From contig CM077581.1 in NCBI GenBank assembly GCA_039657365.1, positions 15,225,501 through 15,289,500 of the forward strand: a stretch of 64,000 bases of DNA, given 5' to 3'. Below, piece by piece: positions 12,331 through 24,240 of this stretch. The stretch's first letter is position 1. Each line of letters opens with the position of its first letter. The DNA is from Stephania yunnanensis. Taxonomy: Eukaryota; Streptophyta; Magnoliopsida; Ranunculales; Menispermaceae. The translations under genes and the position numbers were made by a program. Below the pieces are notes generated by a model. The model was not told the DNA's origin. It saw only the letters and a program-made list of their open reading frames with translations, and ran no database searches.

Positions 12331-13440
12331 TGTCTGGTCACCTCCCTGTCCAGCTGTGCGACCCCAAAAGCTGTAGTTTGGGCCTTTTCTTTTGACTGCT
12401 CTATTTGTGGTGGTAGAGGTGTTGGTCTGGTACAATCTACCATAATATGCCCCACTTGACCGCATCGATAACATGTACGGGTCTCCGATCTGCCAGAACT
12501 CCTTTGACTCCGCATCAGACCCTACCCTCGACTCTTGCCTCTCTAAAATTTATCCGGCCTCTGCTGTCTAGGTTGATCAACTGGTGCAGAAGTCGTAGAA
12601 TATGCCAACTGACTATCATCATGTCGATCTCTATCATCACGACGATCTCTGTCGCCTCTATGACCCTAATCCGACGTCCAATCACATCGACAAAGTCTTT
12701 GGCTCTGTCTCTATCGGTCCTGGTTTCTACTCTGTCTCTTCGACCTCTGATCAGACCGAGAACCTTATGTTGGCTAACTCTGCTGACCTTACTGCGCGGC
12801 TGAATTGCTAATCGACTGGCCTTCTGAACCAGGTATGTCTCATGTATGAGGCACCTATCGTAGATCTCAGCCAATATATGAGCTCCACTAGATACCACTG
12901 CGCTCGCAATCCTCTCATCCAGACCTACAAAAAAATAGTATATTTGTAGTCGATCAGTAACAACTATGTCCATGGAGTACGATAGTAGATATTGGTACCT
13001 CTCCATGTATACAGTGACCAACATATCTCCCAACAGTAAGGATAAAACTCCTCTCTCAAGCAGACTCTGACCTCCATTGGTATATACTCATCCATGAACA
13101 ATGTCCGGAACTCTGCCCAAGTAGTAACGGCAGGATGAGTCGTAGTGTAAGTAGTCCACCGTATTGTAGCATCGACTCTCAAACAGAAACTCGATAACCT
13201 CAGCCGATCAATCTCCTCAATCCGAAGCAAGTCATGTAGCCACTCATGTGATAACAACCACCTCCCGACTACCTCTGGATCTTTGTCCCAATAAAAATAC
13301 CCTGGCAAAAACTTAAGAAAGTCCCTCATCTTCATAGCCTCTAATGTCATCAGACTCCTAGAAGTAGATGCCACTGCTGGCTTAGTCCCACTTCTAATGA
13401 CTTTTTCTCTAAGTTGAAGAACTGGAGTCCATAATGGAAG
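12331..13440 (-). pseudogene. Gag with zinc knuckle (element B)
   Basis: Three reverse-strand pieces. 12964-13374 is the N-terminal capsid region: FLKFLPGYFYWDKDPEVV, then WLHDLL and WAEFRTLFMDEYIP, matching the pattern of plant gypsy gag. 12515-13033 continues it in another frame (MERYQYLL, LQIYYFFVGLDERI, AEIYDRCLIHETYL) with an overlap that implies a frameshift near 13000. The N-terminal half of 12234-12515 has the nucleic-acid-binding knuckle CYRCGQVGHIMVDC (CX2CX4HX4C, residues 15-28). The start at 13374 is the first Met; no leader or primer site follows before LTR family A begins at 13445. Confidence 0.85.
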
Positions 13441-15392
13441 GGGGTGTCAGCCCCCTCATCATTACAATGACAGACCTGCTTAGATTATCATAATCCTTTG
13501 ATAATCTAGTCAGCCTAGCTCATTCTTTTAAGTGGCCCTAAAATACTTTGCATTTCAATCCTTTAATAAAGCTCTAAAATTAAAATTTACATCCTCAATG
13601 AAACTCAATTCATGATTTTCTCAATTAGAGCAAATTAGGAAATCATATCCGTATTTTATAAAAATCTCGGTGGCACCTTCTCTAAAAGTAACCTGCCGAA
13701 AATTCCACCTGATAGATAACAAAATGAGGAGATGCCTAGAAGGACTCGCAACTCCCCACAATTCATAATATATATTAAAATCAAAATTAAAAAAACAAAC
13801 ATAGAGATTCGATAACTTAATTATAACTTTTAGATCCTAAATAAAACAAAATTAAATCATAACCCTTTCCACGTATTTTAAACTAACTTAAGAGGCTCTC
13901 ATAATCCTTCAATGAAATTTCACACCTTACAATCACCCCAAAAATCCATATATATATAATTTTAAATAAGAATGTATTTTAAATTTTAAAAACAATCACC
14001 ATAATCTTCGAGTCTTATCCATTCATCTTTCGTCTTTATATAGAATTTGACACCATCAAAAATAACTTGAATATATTAGGTAAGTAAATTCCTGCATTAA
14101 TATGTACTCCTACAATTGTTAGTCTGCTACATGGAGACATATAATTCCATTTCCAAATAAACGATATGATATATGTGTCAACATGACATGCAATCCATTT
14201 TGTTGTTGTCTCCAACTATAATCAGATGTCGACTTTACAAAATAGTATTAAGAGATCATGAAATGGATAGATAAATTTTTGGTGTTAGACTCCACTAGTC
14301 TCATTAGACGGCGTAAAGGTAGGATTGAAGCTTAGTTTCAAGTAAATCAGACTCCAAAACAAGCTTATCCCCCCTCACTTTCAATGTATGCATGATTAAG
14401 AATGATTAAATGCAATGCAGACTATGATACAATTACAAGAACAAAGATATTCAATCAATAGTAAAGATCATTGTAGGGTTTACTAACCACCAAACCACCT
14501 CAAAGTTGGTTATGAAGTCTCATATAATGTTTGCTCGGCTTTCACATACTTTGAACTTATTCTCTGAGCTTTGTTTCGAGTGGTTTCAAAACCATCGACG
14601 TTACCTAAAACCATTGAAAAACCTGAATAAGTTTCCTATTCAAATTTCTTAAGTTTTCGTCCAATTTTTGAGTTGTTTTGGTATTCTTAAGTTCTAAAAA
14701 CCCAGAATCACTCAAAATCAACTCTTTGGATATTCGAATCCTAGTTTGACTGAAAATTGTGGTTCGGAATTAAAAATTTACCTGGACTAAGCTTTTAAAT
14801 AATTTTCTGAATTTCGAGCATTTTCGGGTAACATAACACATATTACGAGAAAAAACACCGATATAAATCCTCGAAAAAATCACAAAATCCTCAGTTTTAA
14901 TAAAAATTCGCATTTTTAATTTATTTAGTCCAAAATCCTATTTTTTGAATTTTCTCATTTTTTTTCATTTTCCAGCAATTTCTTTGTATTTTCTCTTTTT
15001 AATTGAGAAAAGGTTGGGGCTTGAATTGGGTTCGGCTCGGCTCAACCGAACAGAACTGACCTAGTTCAAGGACCCTCATTTTCTTATTCATATCTTTGTT
15101 CTCTGCAAATCAGTTGCATTTTTTTTCTTTCTGTTGGTCACGAAACTCTAAGGCAGGGGAGACGGCTCCCCTGTCGTCTCCTTCCTCGAAAAAACGCCTT
15201 GCAGTTCGTCTTCCGAGCCTTACAACCCATCTTCATCAATAGCCTACGAAACTGCAACCTAACAATATCTCCATCATTTACAACAGCAATACAATGACAA
15301 CAACAACACTACTCAACAATTAACTACAACAACACTAATCCATATAACTCACCATAACCCGCATCATCGTGGTTCCATTTCCCTTGGGTTTC

Positions 15393-15394
<2 letters not shown>

Positions 15395-15433
<39 letters not shown>
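15395..15433. repeat. (TC)n microsatellite
   Basis: About 19 uninterrupted TC units inside the second family A LTR. The corresponding place in LTR A (around 2150) has only a short pyrimidine stretch, so the expansion is specific to this copy. Confidence 0.95.
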
Positions 15434-15436
<3 letters not shown>

Positions 15437-15495
15437 CTAATTTGATACAGATGAAATAATGTGTTTGTATTTGAAGTTACATATTAAGATTTCTT

Positions 15496-15520
15496 CGAGA
15501 TTTGTATCTAACAAATCTCG
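15496..15520. repeat. Perfect 10-bp hairpin in LTR A copy 2
   Basis: CGAGATTTGT (15496-15505), loop ATCTA, ACAAATCTCG (15511-15520). The same arm sequence occurs at 2391-2412 in LTR A. It is the first of five modules between 15490 and 15900. Confidence 0.7.
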
Positions 15521-16400
15521 TGGCAGATCTAACGGTTCCATTTAATTATATATTTTGGTCTTCCTCGATATACGTTCTACATATCTCGAGGTCGATTTCG
15601 TGGCTCTGATCCAACTTATCACCTCTTAATCAACTTAGAGGAGATAAATATAATTTTTTTCAAGATTTACATGCACGAATCTTGAGGATGATCTAAAATA
15701 ACACGAAATAAAGTCACATTCCTTAATGTGGTACCAAATTTTGACGTATGGCTACACATATGCATTGATTCTCCTTGAGATTAGACGACACACATATCGA
15801 GGCATGGATACACCTCTTTAAAAACCAATTATTCAACTTATTCCCTTCCTCCATGCTCATGCCACTCGTATCTCGAGGTAAATCCAATGTATACTTTTAT
15901 TTGATTTAAACTTTAAGATTCATTTATACATATTTATATATATAATATATTATATATAAATATATATACACTTATATATGTTTGGGGCTCTAAATTTGCG
16001 ATGGGTGCCGACGAACATCCTCAGGCGTGCACACTATTGTACATCTCACTCGCGTGACTAGGTGCCCTCCAATTTATTAATTATTCTATTTAATTTCATG
16101 ATTATCTCTTCAATTTATATCCAAAATAAAATTTTAAAAATACCTAAATTTTGCAAAAAATTGAGAATTATTCCCAATGCGATTAGAAACTTATAGACAC
16201 CACATATACACTGCAATTTGACCATATTTCGCATCAACATAGTGTATAATGCTTCAAATAGGCACATGACACACAATAATAATATTTAGATTTACGATCT
16301 CTGATCCGTAATGTGTGGGTTCCACCTTAGATACTTAAATTTTAAATTCAATCCAAAAGTGCTTAATTAGCATTCTAATCAAGTTTATGAAATTTTTGAA

Positions 16401-17197
16401 TGTCATATGGGCTGGTTCCATTCAGATTGCATAATGTATATCCATGCAGCCTACAACAATTAGGATGTTTTATTTCCAATCCTTAAAGCTGGTACTATTA
16501 AGGATTGGTATCGAAAGCACACACTTTAGCAGGAATTGCTGTAAAAAGAACAATTTCAATTATATTAATGTACTCATATCATAGAAGTTTTCAAAATCTG
16601 TCATCATAAATTCAAATAAATGGCGATCTCATCTCAAGATACCTAAGGCAACATCAATATCAAGTCTTTGGACGATAATATTGACCGCTAATGGTACTCT
16701 TATTGTAACGATCAAGCTTTGACAATAAGTCATCCCAAATAATAAACCTATCTTTGGATCAATTTATTATTCACATAAGAAAATATAATAATTGTCACAA
16801 GTTTACCATTACAGGTGTGTCTGCAATTCAGCCAAAAATTAAACTTCTTCGGGCTAGTTGATACCCGCATTAATACACACATACACAAACATTCAACATT
16901 TTTTATGGGCAACCTATACAAGAGAGGTCACATTGATAATTACAAAAAATATCAAACAATGTACTTACAATATTACCGTAGCCATTATAGAATTATGATT
17001 AGAAGACCATATTTTTTTAGAAAATATGTATGTAGGGTCTCTAAAATACATGTGCATGCATTAAAAGATTTTGAAAGCCTATAAACATATGCACATCAAT
17101 ATATGTCACTAAAAACAAATCACACAGTGATGTGTCACAGTTGCATAAGTTTTTCTTTTTTTTCCCAAATGAGTTAGAAGTGGTGGGACCCACTAAC
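16401..17197. other. Unassigned AT-rich sequence
   Basis: No transposon protein motif, long frame or repeat pair recognised. An 89-codon forward frame at 16815-17084 has no recognisable domain and I do not regard it as a gene. Confidence 0.5.
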
Positions 17198-18168
17198 AAG
17201 GCCGACCTTGAAGGGGTCGAGTGGGGCAACCGCCCTTGGCTCTCGCCCCTTTGGGGCTCCATAATTTATAAAAAAACTATATTATATATAAAATATTTTT
17301 GTGCATAATTACATTATTATTTTTGCATCAAAAAATATTAAAGTTGATGAAGTGATAAAGTTGTTTAGCAAGTTATTTATGTACTTTTCAAATTAAATTT
17401 TAACTTTTTTCTTGCTTTGACTACAATAGCAGTTTCCACTTATTCTTTGCAGTGATTTATCGTCTCGTTTGCATTTTGTAATTACATATGATTACATTTT
17501 ACTTGTTTTTCGAATTATGGTTGGATTTTATTTAATTCGGAATATTTTGAGGGTGTGTTTTAAAGATATTGATGATGTGAGTTATTGATGAACATTGATT
17601 AAAGTTTTTTGTATGATTTGCATTGTATTATAGAGTTGAGAAGGACTCAATTTTTTCTTTCACGTTGCATTTTTTGCGGTCTCTTAGCCTTGTTGAGATT
17701 GATTAATTAAAGGCGGTAGATTTGTCATTTTAGAATGATAAACCCTTTCATCTTTGATAATAAAACATTGTCGTGCTTAAACATAGAGAGAAAATGTTAA
17801 ACCAAAATAATCTACAAGTATTATTAACTAGCTTTATGTCACGAAAAGTAAGAACTTTGTGTGTGTATGCTTGCAGATGAAGTACAAAGTTGTTTATTAA
17901 GTATTGATAATTAAGGGGTGAAATATGTTAGTGTAACTTCAGTTGGACATATAAGTTAGGTATGCACTTGTGCACGTCAATTCGATGCCCCTTCGATGCC
18001 CCTAAAGATGCTTGTGCTTACACATATCAATGAATATAAGGGACACACACAAGTACTGAGTGCCCAACTTGCATGTCCTACACCAAGTTATAAACTATAT
18101 AATTTTTCGTAAGGAACCTCAATTTATAGTTTCGTATTGGGCCCCTAAATACTTAGGACTGGCCTTAG
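17198..18168. mobile_element. Putative non-autonomous hAT-like element
   Basis: About 970 bp. The left end reads AAGGCCGACCTTGAAGG and the right end, reverse-complemented, reads CTAAGGCCAGTCCTAAG, a short imperfect terminal inverted repeat of the AGGCC type common in plant hAT elements. The flanks CCCACTAA (17189-17196) and GCCACTAG (18168-18175) agree at 6 of 8 positions, fitting an aged 8-bp target site duplication. No transposase motif is visible, and GC-rich ends enclose an AT-rich centre. The end coordinates could shift by one or two bases. Confidence 0.45.
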
Positions 18169-18917
18169 CCACTAGTTTAAAGATAAACATTAAAAATAGT
18201 TATCAACAACCCATGGTTTGTGTATTTCACAAATGCATAGTATCCTCTGCCCTTACTGTCTACTCCTGATAAAAAATATGTCTTTCTAGAAAAATATTTT
18301 TGCTCAAAATTATAAGTCGTTTTCAAAATTTGAGAGTGTATTTTTTTTACCAATTATACCCTTATACAATTCAAATTTTTATGATTCTTCAAATCTCTAA
18401 TTAATTTGGTGTCAAATGGTGTATATGTAAATTACACTTGTAATTAAGGTTGTCTTAATTCTTATGCTCTTCCCTTAAATGACTTATATTTGTGATCAAA
18501 GGGGTATTTAACAACCCACAGTTTGTGTATCAACCCAATTTTTTATTTTTTATTTAATCAAAATGGTGGTACCCATAAACTTTATGCATTCCAAATATTT
18601 CACGGATCTTTAATATAACAAATCAATACATAGGTGGCAGGGCCAACATATTTTCTTAAACTATAAAATCTCATTATTACTATTTCCTTAATGTGTGGGC
18701 CCACTAAATTGATAAGTATCATAACAACTATCTATAAAACCGGGTTTGTTTCTAAACACTTGGAGCATCTCCAATGAGGTTGTGGATCGGGGAACGATGT
18801 GCACAATGTAGGATAGAATAGACAGCCAAGTGAAAAAAAGTCTCTAATAGTAATGTGAATTTACATTGTTTGGCTTTTGTGGCAACCACTCTGCCTATCA
18901 CACTTTCGGAAATAGAT
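18169..18917. other. Unassigned sequence between hAT-like element and copia LTR
   Basis: Two similar phrases (CAACCCATGGTTTGTGTAT near 18208 and CAACCCACAGTTTGTGTAT near 18513) occur about 300 bp apart in the same orientation. GGAGCATCTCCAATGAGG at about 18762 resembles ends of plant miniature transposons, but I could not find a matching partner. No coding evidence. Confidence 0.4.
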
Positions 18918-20278
18918 GTTGGGTTTTGGGGTTCATATGTAGTGGAAATCTCAAAATAATTAAAAAAAAAACCCAACAGGATATAAAATAAATTTCATTA
19001 AACTTGATCTACAAAAGTAAACCATACCTTAATCCATGATTTCCTTCTCTGATTGATCGACCTCTAAGACGTTCAAGCGCGTGTCCTCTATCGAAAATCC
19101 ACACACGAACAATGACCACAATATGGAGTGCTAGCCCCAAGAGAAATTGAAAACAATTTTTTCTCTCAAAAGATCCAAAGAGCTCGAAAATAGTAAAAAT
19201 GAAAATTTTATTTCGTTTTATGGTTTCAACCGCTATTTATGTGTAGATAAGCTCTTTTAAAAAACATATTCGTTATACAAATATTTTATTTAGGCAATTC
19301 AAACAAATTACACATACGCCGCTATTAATAAGTTATCATATAACAAATTGTAAGAGGATTTATGTCATGAGTTTTATCATACAAAATTCATTACTTTGGA
19401 CCAATTGAAATTGCGCCATTCTTTGTATGTAACCCAATAGGTTCGTGCGACGTTGGCAGTGAACCAAAACTATTTTAGTACACAAGTCATAAGCAGTCTC
19501 TAGCAAGGCATTATGACTACCTAAGTAGCATAAATATCAAAATCGATACAACCTAATGAATAACATATATCATACGGTTTTGTCATGCGATATCCTTTGA
19601 TTAAACGTAAGGCATGGAAGTTACCCTTAATGTTTAATCGTACAATTCTCGAACTTTGAGTAGACTGAAAACATTTAAGTGATATTGACCATATCAATTC
19701 ACTTGGACATAGCTATTTAACATTCTAACATATCGAGGGATCCACTGATATATTTTTCTATACAAGAGGGACATATTTTATCTTGATTATACACCTTCAT
19801 ATATTATTCACATGGTAATCAATCGTAATATTTATAATCATTCGATTAAAGACAACGTTTGATTATGTCAAATTACTATGCTCACAATATTGAAGACTAT
19901 AGTAATCTCAAGTTAAAGGACTAAATAATATAGTTATCATGAGTAACACTTATGACGTAATCCATCTGGTGTTCTCATAGCGAATCGGTCTAGTACCTTG
20001 TTCCCTAACAAGTACTCATGATCTTGATTCGTATCCCTATACACATGATCATTACATAATGACCAATCAAGATTCACACTAGTTTTAGTTCATTATAGTT
20101 CTCAATATAATGACTGACTGGGGACATTTAGGATATTTCAACAAATACTCAAAGATCTTATTATAAGGTAAACATGCAATTACTTATAATAAAATAGCAA
20201 ACAAAAGCCTCTATTTTATTAACTAGAATTATAAGATAAACGATGTTTACAGATTGACTTAGGGCACATGCCCTAACA
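18918..20278 (-). repeat. 3' LTR of copia element D
   Basis: The right edge is firm: on the reverse strand the purine tract GCAAGTGGAAAA at 20279-20290 leads directly into TGTTAGGGCATGTGCCC, a copia LTR start, so the LTR ends at 20278. About 850 bp (19430-20278) align with 24842-25636. The left edge is less certain; TGTTGGG at 18918 would pair with the TGTTAGGG terminus, but a site near 18972 is also possible. Confidence 0.75.
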
Positions 20279-21035
20279 TTTTCCACTTGCACTAAGGCCA
20301 ACCATTCATGTATCTAATACCTAATGACCTAACATGAACACCATGTTTTGCTTGTCGACAAGCCTTTGCCAAAGGATTTGCAACATTGACTTCTGTAGGA
20401 ACTCTACAATCTTCACATCTCCCCTCTCAATGATTTGTCATGTGAGATGAAAACGTCTACGTATATGTTTGGATTAGTGGTGTGATCTTGATTCCTTAGC
20501 TTGTGGTATCACCCTGTTGTCATCATAATACAATCAAATGGGTTAGCTATACTAGGAACCATGCCAGGTTCAGAGATGAGTTTTTTTTATCCAAATTGCT
20601 TCCTTAGCTGCATCGGACACTGCAATATACTCAGCTTTGTTTTAGAATCTGCCACAATTTCTTACTTTAAACTTTTCCATCTTACTGCGCCTCTATTCAA
20701 AGTAAACACATATCTAGACTACAATATAAATTCATCTATATTAGTTTGAAAACTTGCATATGTTTAACCATTTACAACAAGCTCGTCTTCTAAACTTCCA
20801 TATGCCAAGAACATTTCTTTAGTCCTTCTTAAGTACTTAAAAATGTTCTTTACCGCTATCCAGTGACTCTCATCAGGATCAGACTGCTATCTTCTTATTG
20901 CGCTCAAAACATATGATACATTACGTCGAATGCATAATATGACATACATAATAGATCTAATAGCTGATGTCTATGGAATTGTATTCATGCGTTTTCGCTC
21001 ATCATTAGTCTTTGAACATTAAGTCTTGCTGAGAC
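20279..21035 (-). pseudogene. RNase H (copia D)
   Basis: Reading through several stops on the reverse strand: TDSDFQTNID, SRYVFTLNRGAVRWKS, then EIVADSK and SDAAKEAIWIKK, and at the 3' end RGDVKIVE and RYMNGWP just before the polypurine tract. These are the standard copia RNase H landmarks, including the ADS and AAKEAxW segments. At least four stops interrupt it, so it is non-functional. Confidence 0.8.
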
Positions 21036-22030
21036 TTATACCATGAGACATTGGCAATGACCCTCTTTTAGAGTCTTGCGTACTAACCTATTCGGTACCT
21101 TGTCAATATAAGCACTTTGACTTAGACCAATCAACCTTTTATATCTATCCCTATAGATCTTAATCCCAATGATGTAGGCTACATCTCTTAAGTCCTTCAA
21201 TGAGAAACACTTCCTTAACCATGACTTGACACTCTGCAAGGTTAGGATGTCATTTCTAATGAGTAATATATCATCAGCGTATAGTACTAGGAAAACAACC
21301 GCACTCCCACGGACCTTCTTATATGCACAAGGCTCATCTTCATTTTTAATGAAATAAAATTCCTTAATTGCTTCATCAAAACAAAGATTCCAACCCTGAG
21401 AAGCTTGTTTTAATCCATAAATAGATCTTTGAAGCTTGCTCACCTTCCTAGAATTCTTAGGATGAGCAAACCCTTCAAGCTATATCATATACACGTCCTC
21501 AAGTAACTTTCCATTTTGAAAAGTTGTTTTGACATCCATTTTCCATATCTCATAGTCATAATATGCGACTATAGAAATTAGAATTCTAATGGATTTAAGC
21601 ATGGCTACAGGAGAATAAGTCTCATCATAATCAACACTTTGAGTCTGTATGAAGCCTTTTGCTACAAGCTATGCTTTACAAGTATGCACATTGCCATCCA
21701 TATCAGTTTTCTTCTTGAAAACCCATTTACATCCAATAGTCTTACCACCTTCAGGTAAATGAACCAAGTTTGAATCTTGGTTATCATACATGGATTGCAT
21801 CTCAGAATTCATAGCACTAAGCCATTTATCTGCCTCGGGGCTAGACATTTATCTGCCTTAATGCTAGACATAGCCTCCTGATAAGTAGTAGGTTCATTTT
21901 GATCCATAAGTAACACCTCACTATAATTAATAATAAGAAATCCAAATCTCTTAGCCTGATGTCAGACCTACACGGGCCTTGTGATACCTGTGGAGGTTCA
22001 ATTGGTTTAAAACTATGTTGATCTTCCACT
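21036..22030 (-). pseudogene. Reverse transcriptase (copia D)
   Basis: Longest intact piece is 21036-21443: KLQRSIYGLKQASQGWNLCF, AIKEFYFIKNEDEPCAYKKV, then FLVLYADDILLI with the catalytic YADD box at residues 55-58, and SLKDLRDVAYIIGIKIYRD. Upstream in broken frames come GCKWVFKKKTDMDGNVHTCK near 21700, LVAKGF, VDYDETYSPVAMLKSIR near 21610 and the first catalytic Asp in MDVKTTFQNG near 21525. The order and spacing are those of copia RT. The catalytic boxes are kept; stops near 21480 and 21670 break the frame. Confidence 0.88.
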
Positions 22031-23200
22031 GGCGGTTGAGTATTTATTTGTAGTTCTTAAACTTATTCAAGACTTACTTTATTCCCATTGTTGTCTTTTG
22101 AAATAAACTCTTTTTCCATAAAGAAGCAATTATGAGCAACAAACACTTTGTTGTTAGTACGATTATAAAAGTAGTATCCTCTAGTTTCTTTAAGATAACC
22201 AACAAATATACACTTGGTAGTTTTGGATGAGAGTTTTTTTTAGATTTGCCGTTGTACGAAAACCTTACAGTTGCCCCAAATCTTACAAAAAGACAAACTT
22301 GGTCTTTTCTCAAACCACATCTCATATGGTGTTTTATCAATTGCTTTAGAAGGAACATGATTCCGTATAAATGCTGTAGATTGTAAAACATAACCCCAAA
22401 AGGAAATAGGAAGATCTACACCATTCATCATAGATTGAACCATATTCAATAAAGTTTAATTTCTCCTCTCCAAAACACCGCTCCAAAACACCATTCCATT
22501 ATGGAGTTACTAGAGGAGTTAACTTTAAGATAATCCCATAGTTTCTAAGATGATCATCAAACTCTTGTCTCAAATACTCACCTCCTCGATCTGATCGTAA
22601 CGCTTTAATAGTTTTACTAAGTTGATTTTGCATTTCATTTCAAAATGTTCGAAACATCTCAAAAGATTCACCTTTATGTTTCATGAGATACACGTAACCA
22701 TATATGCTGAAATCATCTATGAAAGTAATAAAGTAATGATAACCACCTCTAGCCATTGTGTTTATAGGACCGCATACATCAGTATGTATTAGACCCAATA
22801 ATTCACTTGCCCTTTCACAATGTCCAGTAAGGGGACTCTTTGTCATCTTACCTAGTAAACAAGACACATATGTTTCATATGATTCGAAAACAAATGAATC
22901 TAAAAGTTCATCTTTGTGGAGTTTAGAAATGTGTTTCTCATTTATATTGCTAAGACGATAATGCCAAATGTAGGTTTTACTCAAATCATTTGAATTAGAC
23001 TTCTTTGTATTTACGTGAAGAATAGGAGTATATGTGGACCTTTTCATGTTCACAATATAAAGAACATCAAATAAATCAACATTCGCATATAAAGCATCTT
23101 TGTGAGAAATTAAGCATTTATTATTCGCAATAATGAAATTAAAACCATCCAAGTCCAAACTTGAGACTGAAATTATATTTCTGCTCAAGGCAGGGACATA
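22031..23200 (-). pseudogene. Integrase with GAG-pre-integrase domain (copia D)
   Basis: Frame 22640-23188 starts at the protease end (SRNIISVSSLDLDGFNFII), then the pre-integrase segment (IWHYRLSNINEKHISKLHKD) and the core with the first catalytic Asp in LLGLIHTDVCGPI, followed by ARGGYHYFITFIDDFS. Frame 22240-22449 has the C-terminal part: LPISFWGYVLQSTAFIRNHV, KTPYEMWFEKRPSL, IWGNCKVFV. The stretch around 22450-22640 between them is broken and should hold the second Asp and the Glu. The tail at 22100-22240 reads KCIFVGYLKETRGYYFY. Confidence 0.87.
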
Positions 23201-23545
23201 ATAACATTTATTTAAAACTAAAACAAGTCAACTAAGTAAAATTAAGTCATAGCATCCTACAGCCAACGCAGTAACCTTTGCTCCATTTCCAACTCGTAGG
23301 ATGACTTCTCATTTCTTTACCTTTCTACTTTTGGTGAGACCCTGCACATTAAAACAAATGTGAGATCAACATCTGGTATCCAATACCCAAAAATCACTAG
23401 TAGACAAGTTAACTTCAATAACGTAAATATCTGAAGCAGTAGTCATACTGCTTTTTTTTAAAAATCTTCAAGATAGAGCTTGCAAATTCTGAAATGCCTA
23501 GGCGCATGGCAGAAGTGACAATTTCCATTTTTTTCCTTTTTCCTT
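23201..23545 (-). pseudogene. Protease and zinc knuckle (copia D)
   Basis: Near 23370 the reverse strand reads FWVLDTRC, stop, SHICFN, corresponding to the copia protease active site (normally LDTG followed by S/CxHI), with Gly replaced by Arg and an in-frame stop. Near 23500 it reads CHFCHAPRHFRICKLYL, a zinc knuckle with three residues instead of four between His and the last Cys. Both domains are therefore damaged. Confidence 0.7.
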
Positions 23546-24240
23546 ATGGGACTATGAAGTAGAAGCAACCTTAAGCTCGACTTGTTCCACTAGTTTTGTG
23601 ATAGTCACAATAGCCTTGGTAAGTTTAGAATTTCCTTTAGCCTTCTTCTTCATAGCCTTACTTTTTTGAACCAATAATAGATTATCAATAAGTTTATTAG
23701 CATTTTGCTCAGCAGTTTTAAGCATCAAATGCAACTCTGACATAGACTTCTTCATATTATTCATGTTATAGTTCATCATAAATTGTGAATAACTATCAAG
23801 CAATGAATTCAAGATCAAATCCGTAGCCAACTTTTAGCTTATAGAAAATGAGGACTAACTGATGCACCCTCAACCATTTTGCAAGAATGAAAGTTTTTTG
23901 ACAGTCTCGAACTTTTTTTTGCCTAGCCTACTATTGAAACATTTTCTTTAGTATCGTAGCCATGTCGTAAGCTTCCATGTGTTCCATGTCCTTCTGAAGA
24001 TCAGGAACTATGGTTGCCAACATAATGCATGCAACATCGGTTAAGTCGTTGACATGCTTAGGATGTGCATCCTTCATGGCTCTTAGAACATTGGCTGATG
24101 GTTCCTCAGGAATAGAATCATCCAGGGAATACAACTTGCGTTCATGCTTAAGATTAATTCTCAAGTTTCTGAGGCAGTTAAAAAAGTTTATCCCAGACAA
24201 CTTATCCTTCTCAAGGATGGATCATAGTGACAAGGGATTA
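23546..24240 (-). pseudogene. Gag (copia D)
   Basis: Two frames. 23931-24200 is the N-terminal half: LSGINFFNCLRNLRINLKHE, KLYSLDDSIPEEP, DVACIMLATIVPDLQKDMEH and AYDMATILKKMFQ. 23552-23830 continues: ATDLILNSLLDSYSQFMMNY, then ELHLMLKTAEQN and a lysine-rich tail. These match a widespread plant copia gag. A frame break lies at about 23831-23930 and the first codons (near 24240) read NPLSL before a stop. Confidence 0.85.

Larger units (their letters stand above)
6855..13440 (-). mobile_element. Tekay-like Ty3/gypsy chromovirus, 5'-truncated
   Basis: Reverse-strand element read from the right: gag, protease, RT, RNase H, integrase, chromodomain, 3' LTR. The order (integrase after RNase H) defines Ty3/gypsy. 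The C-terminal chromodomain-like stretch and the roughly 2-kb LTR point to the Tekay chromovirus lineage. Every domain is recognisable, but frameshifts and stops break the polyprotein into at least ten pieces. The element stops about 70 bp above the gag start, where a different LTR family (A) begins, so its leader, primer binding site and 5' LTR are missing. It probably sits nested inside, or recombined with, the family A element whose LTRs lie on either side. Confidence 0.8.
13445..16400 (-). mobile_element. Second family A gypsy LTR (diverged)
   Basis: Starts TGTCAGCCCC at 13445. The right edge is estimated near 16400, where similarity to the end of LTR A fades. It shares with 474-3160, in the same order, a pyrimidine- and ACA-rich stretch, five TCTCGAGGC-box modules, the segment at 15711-15730, and the segment GTATCTCGAGGT plus AATCCAATGTATACTTT (15868-15899). 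It is therefore the same LTR family in the same orientation, strongly diverged. It may be the 5' LTR of the element whose 3' LTR is at 474-3160, with the Tekay-like element between them. No primer binding site is visible at its left edge. Confidence 0.6.

Noticed and set aside
12447..12811. Forward frames of 118 and 69 codons rich in Ser, Thr, Leu and His
   Set aside because: They are antisense to the gag of element B, which has clear family motifs on the reverse strand.
15395..15433. TC tract considered as a GAGA-type promoter element of a host gene
   Set aside because: It lies inside an LTR, is absent from the sister LTR and has no gene next to it; a simple microsatellite explains it.
16815..17084. 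89-codon forward frame
   Set aside because: No domain, no upstream gene signals, random-looking composition in AT-rich DNA.
18752..18976. 74-codon reverse frame beside the copia D LTR
   Set aside because: No known motif; it overlaps miniature-transposon-like and LTR-edge sequence.
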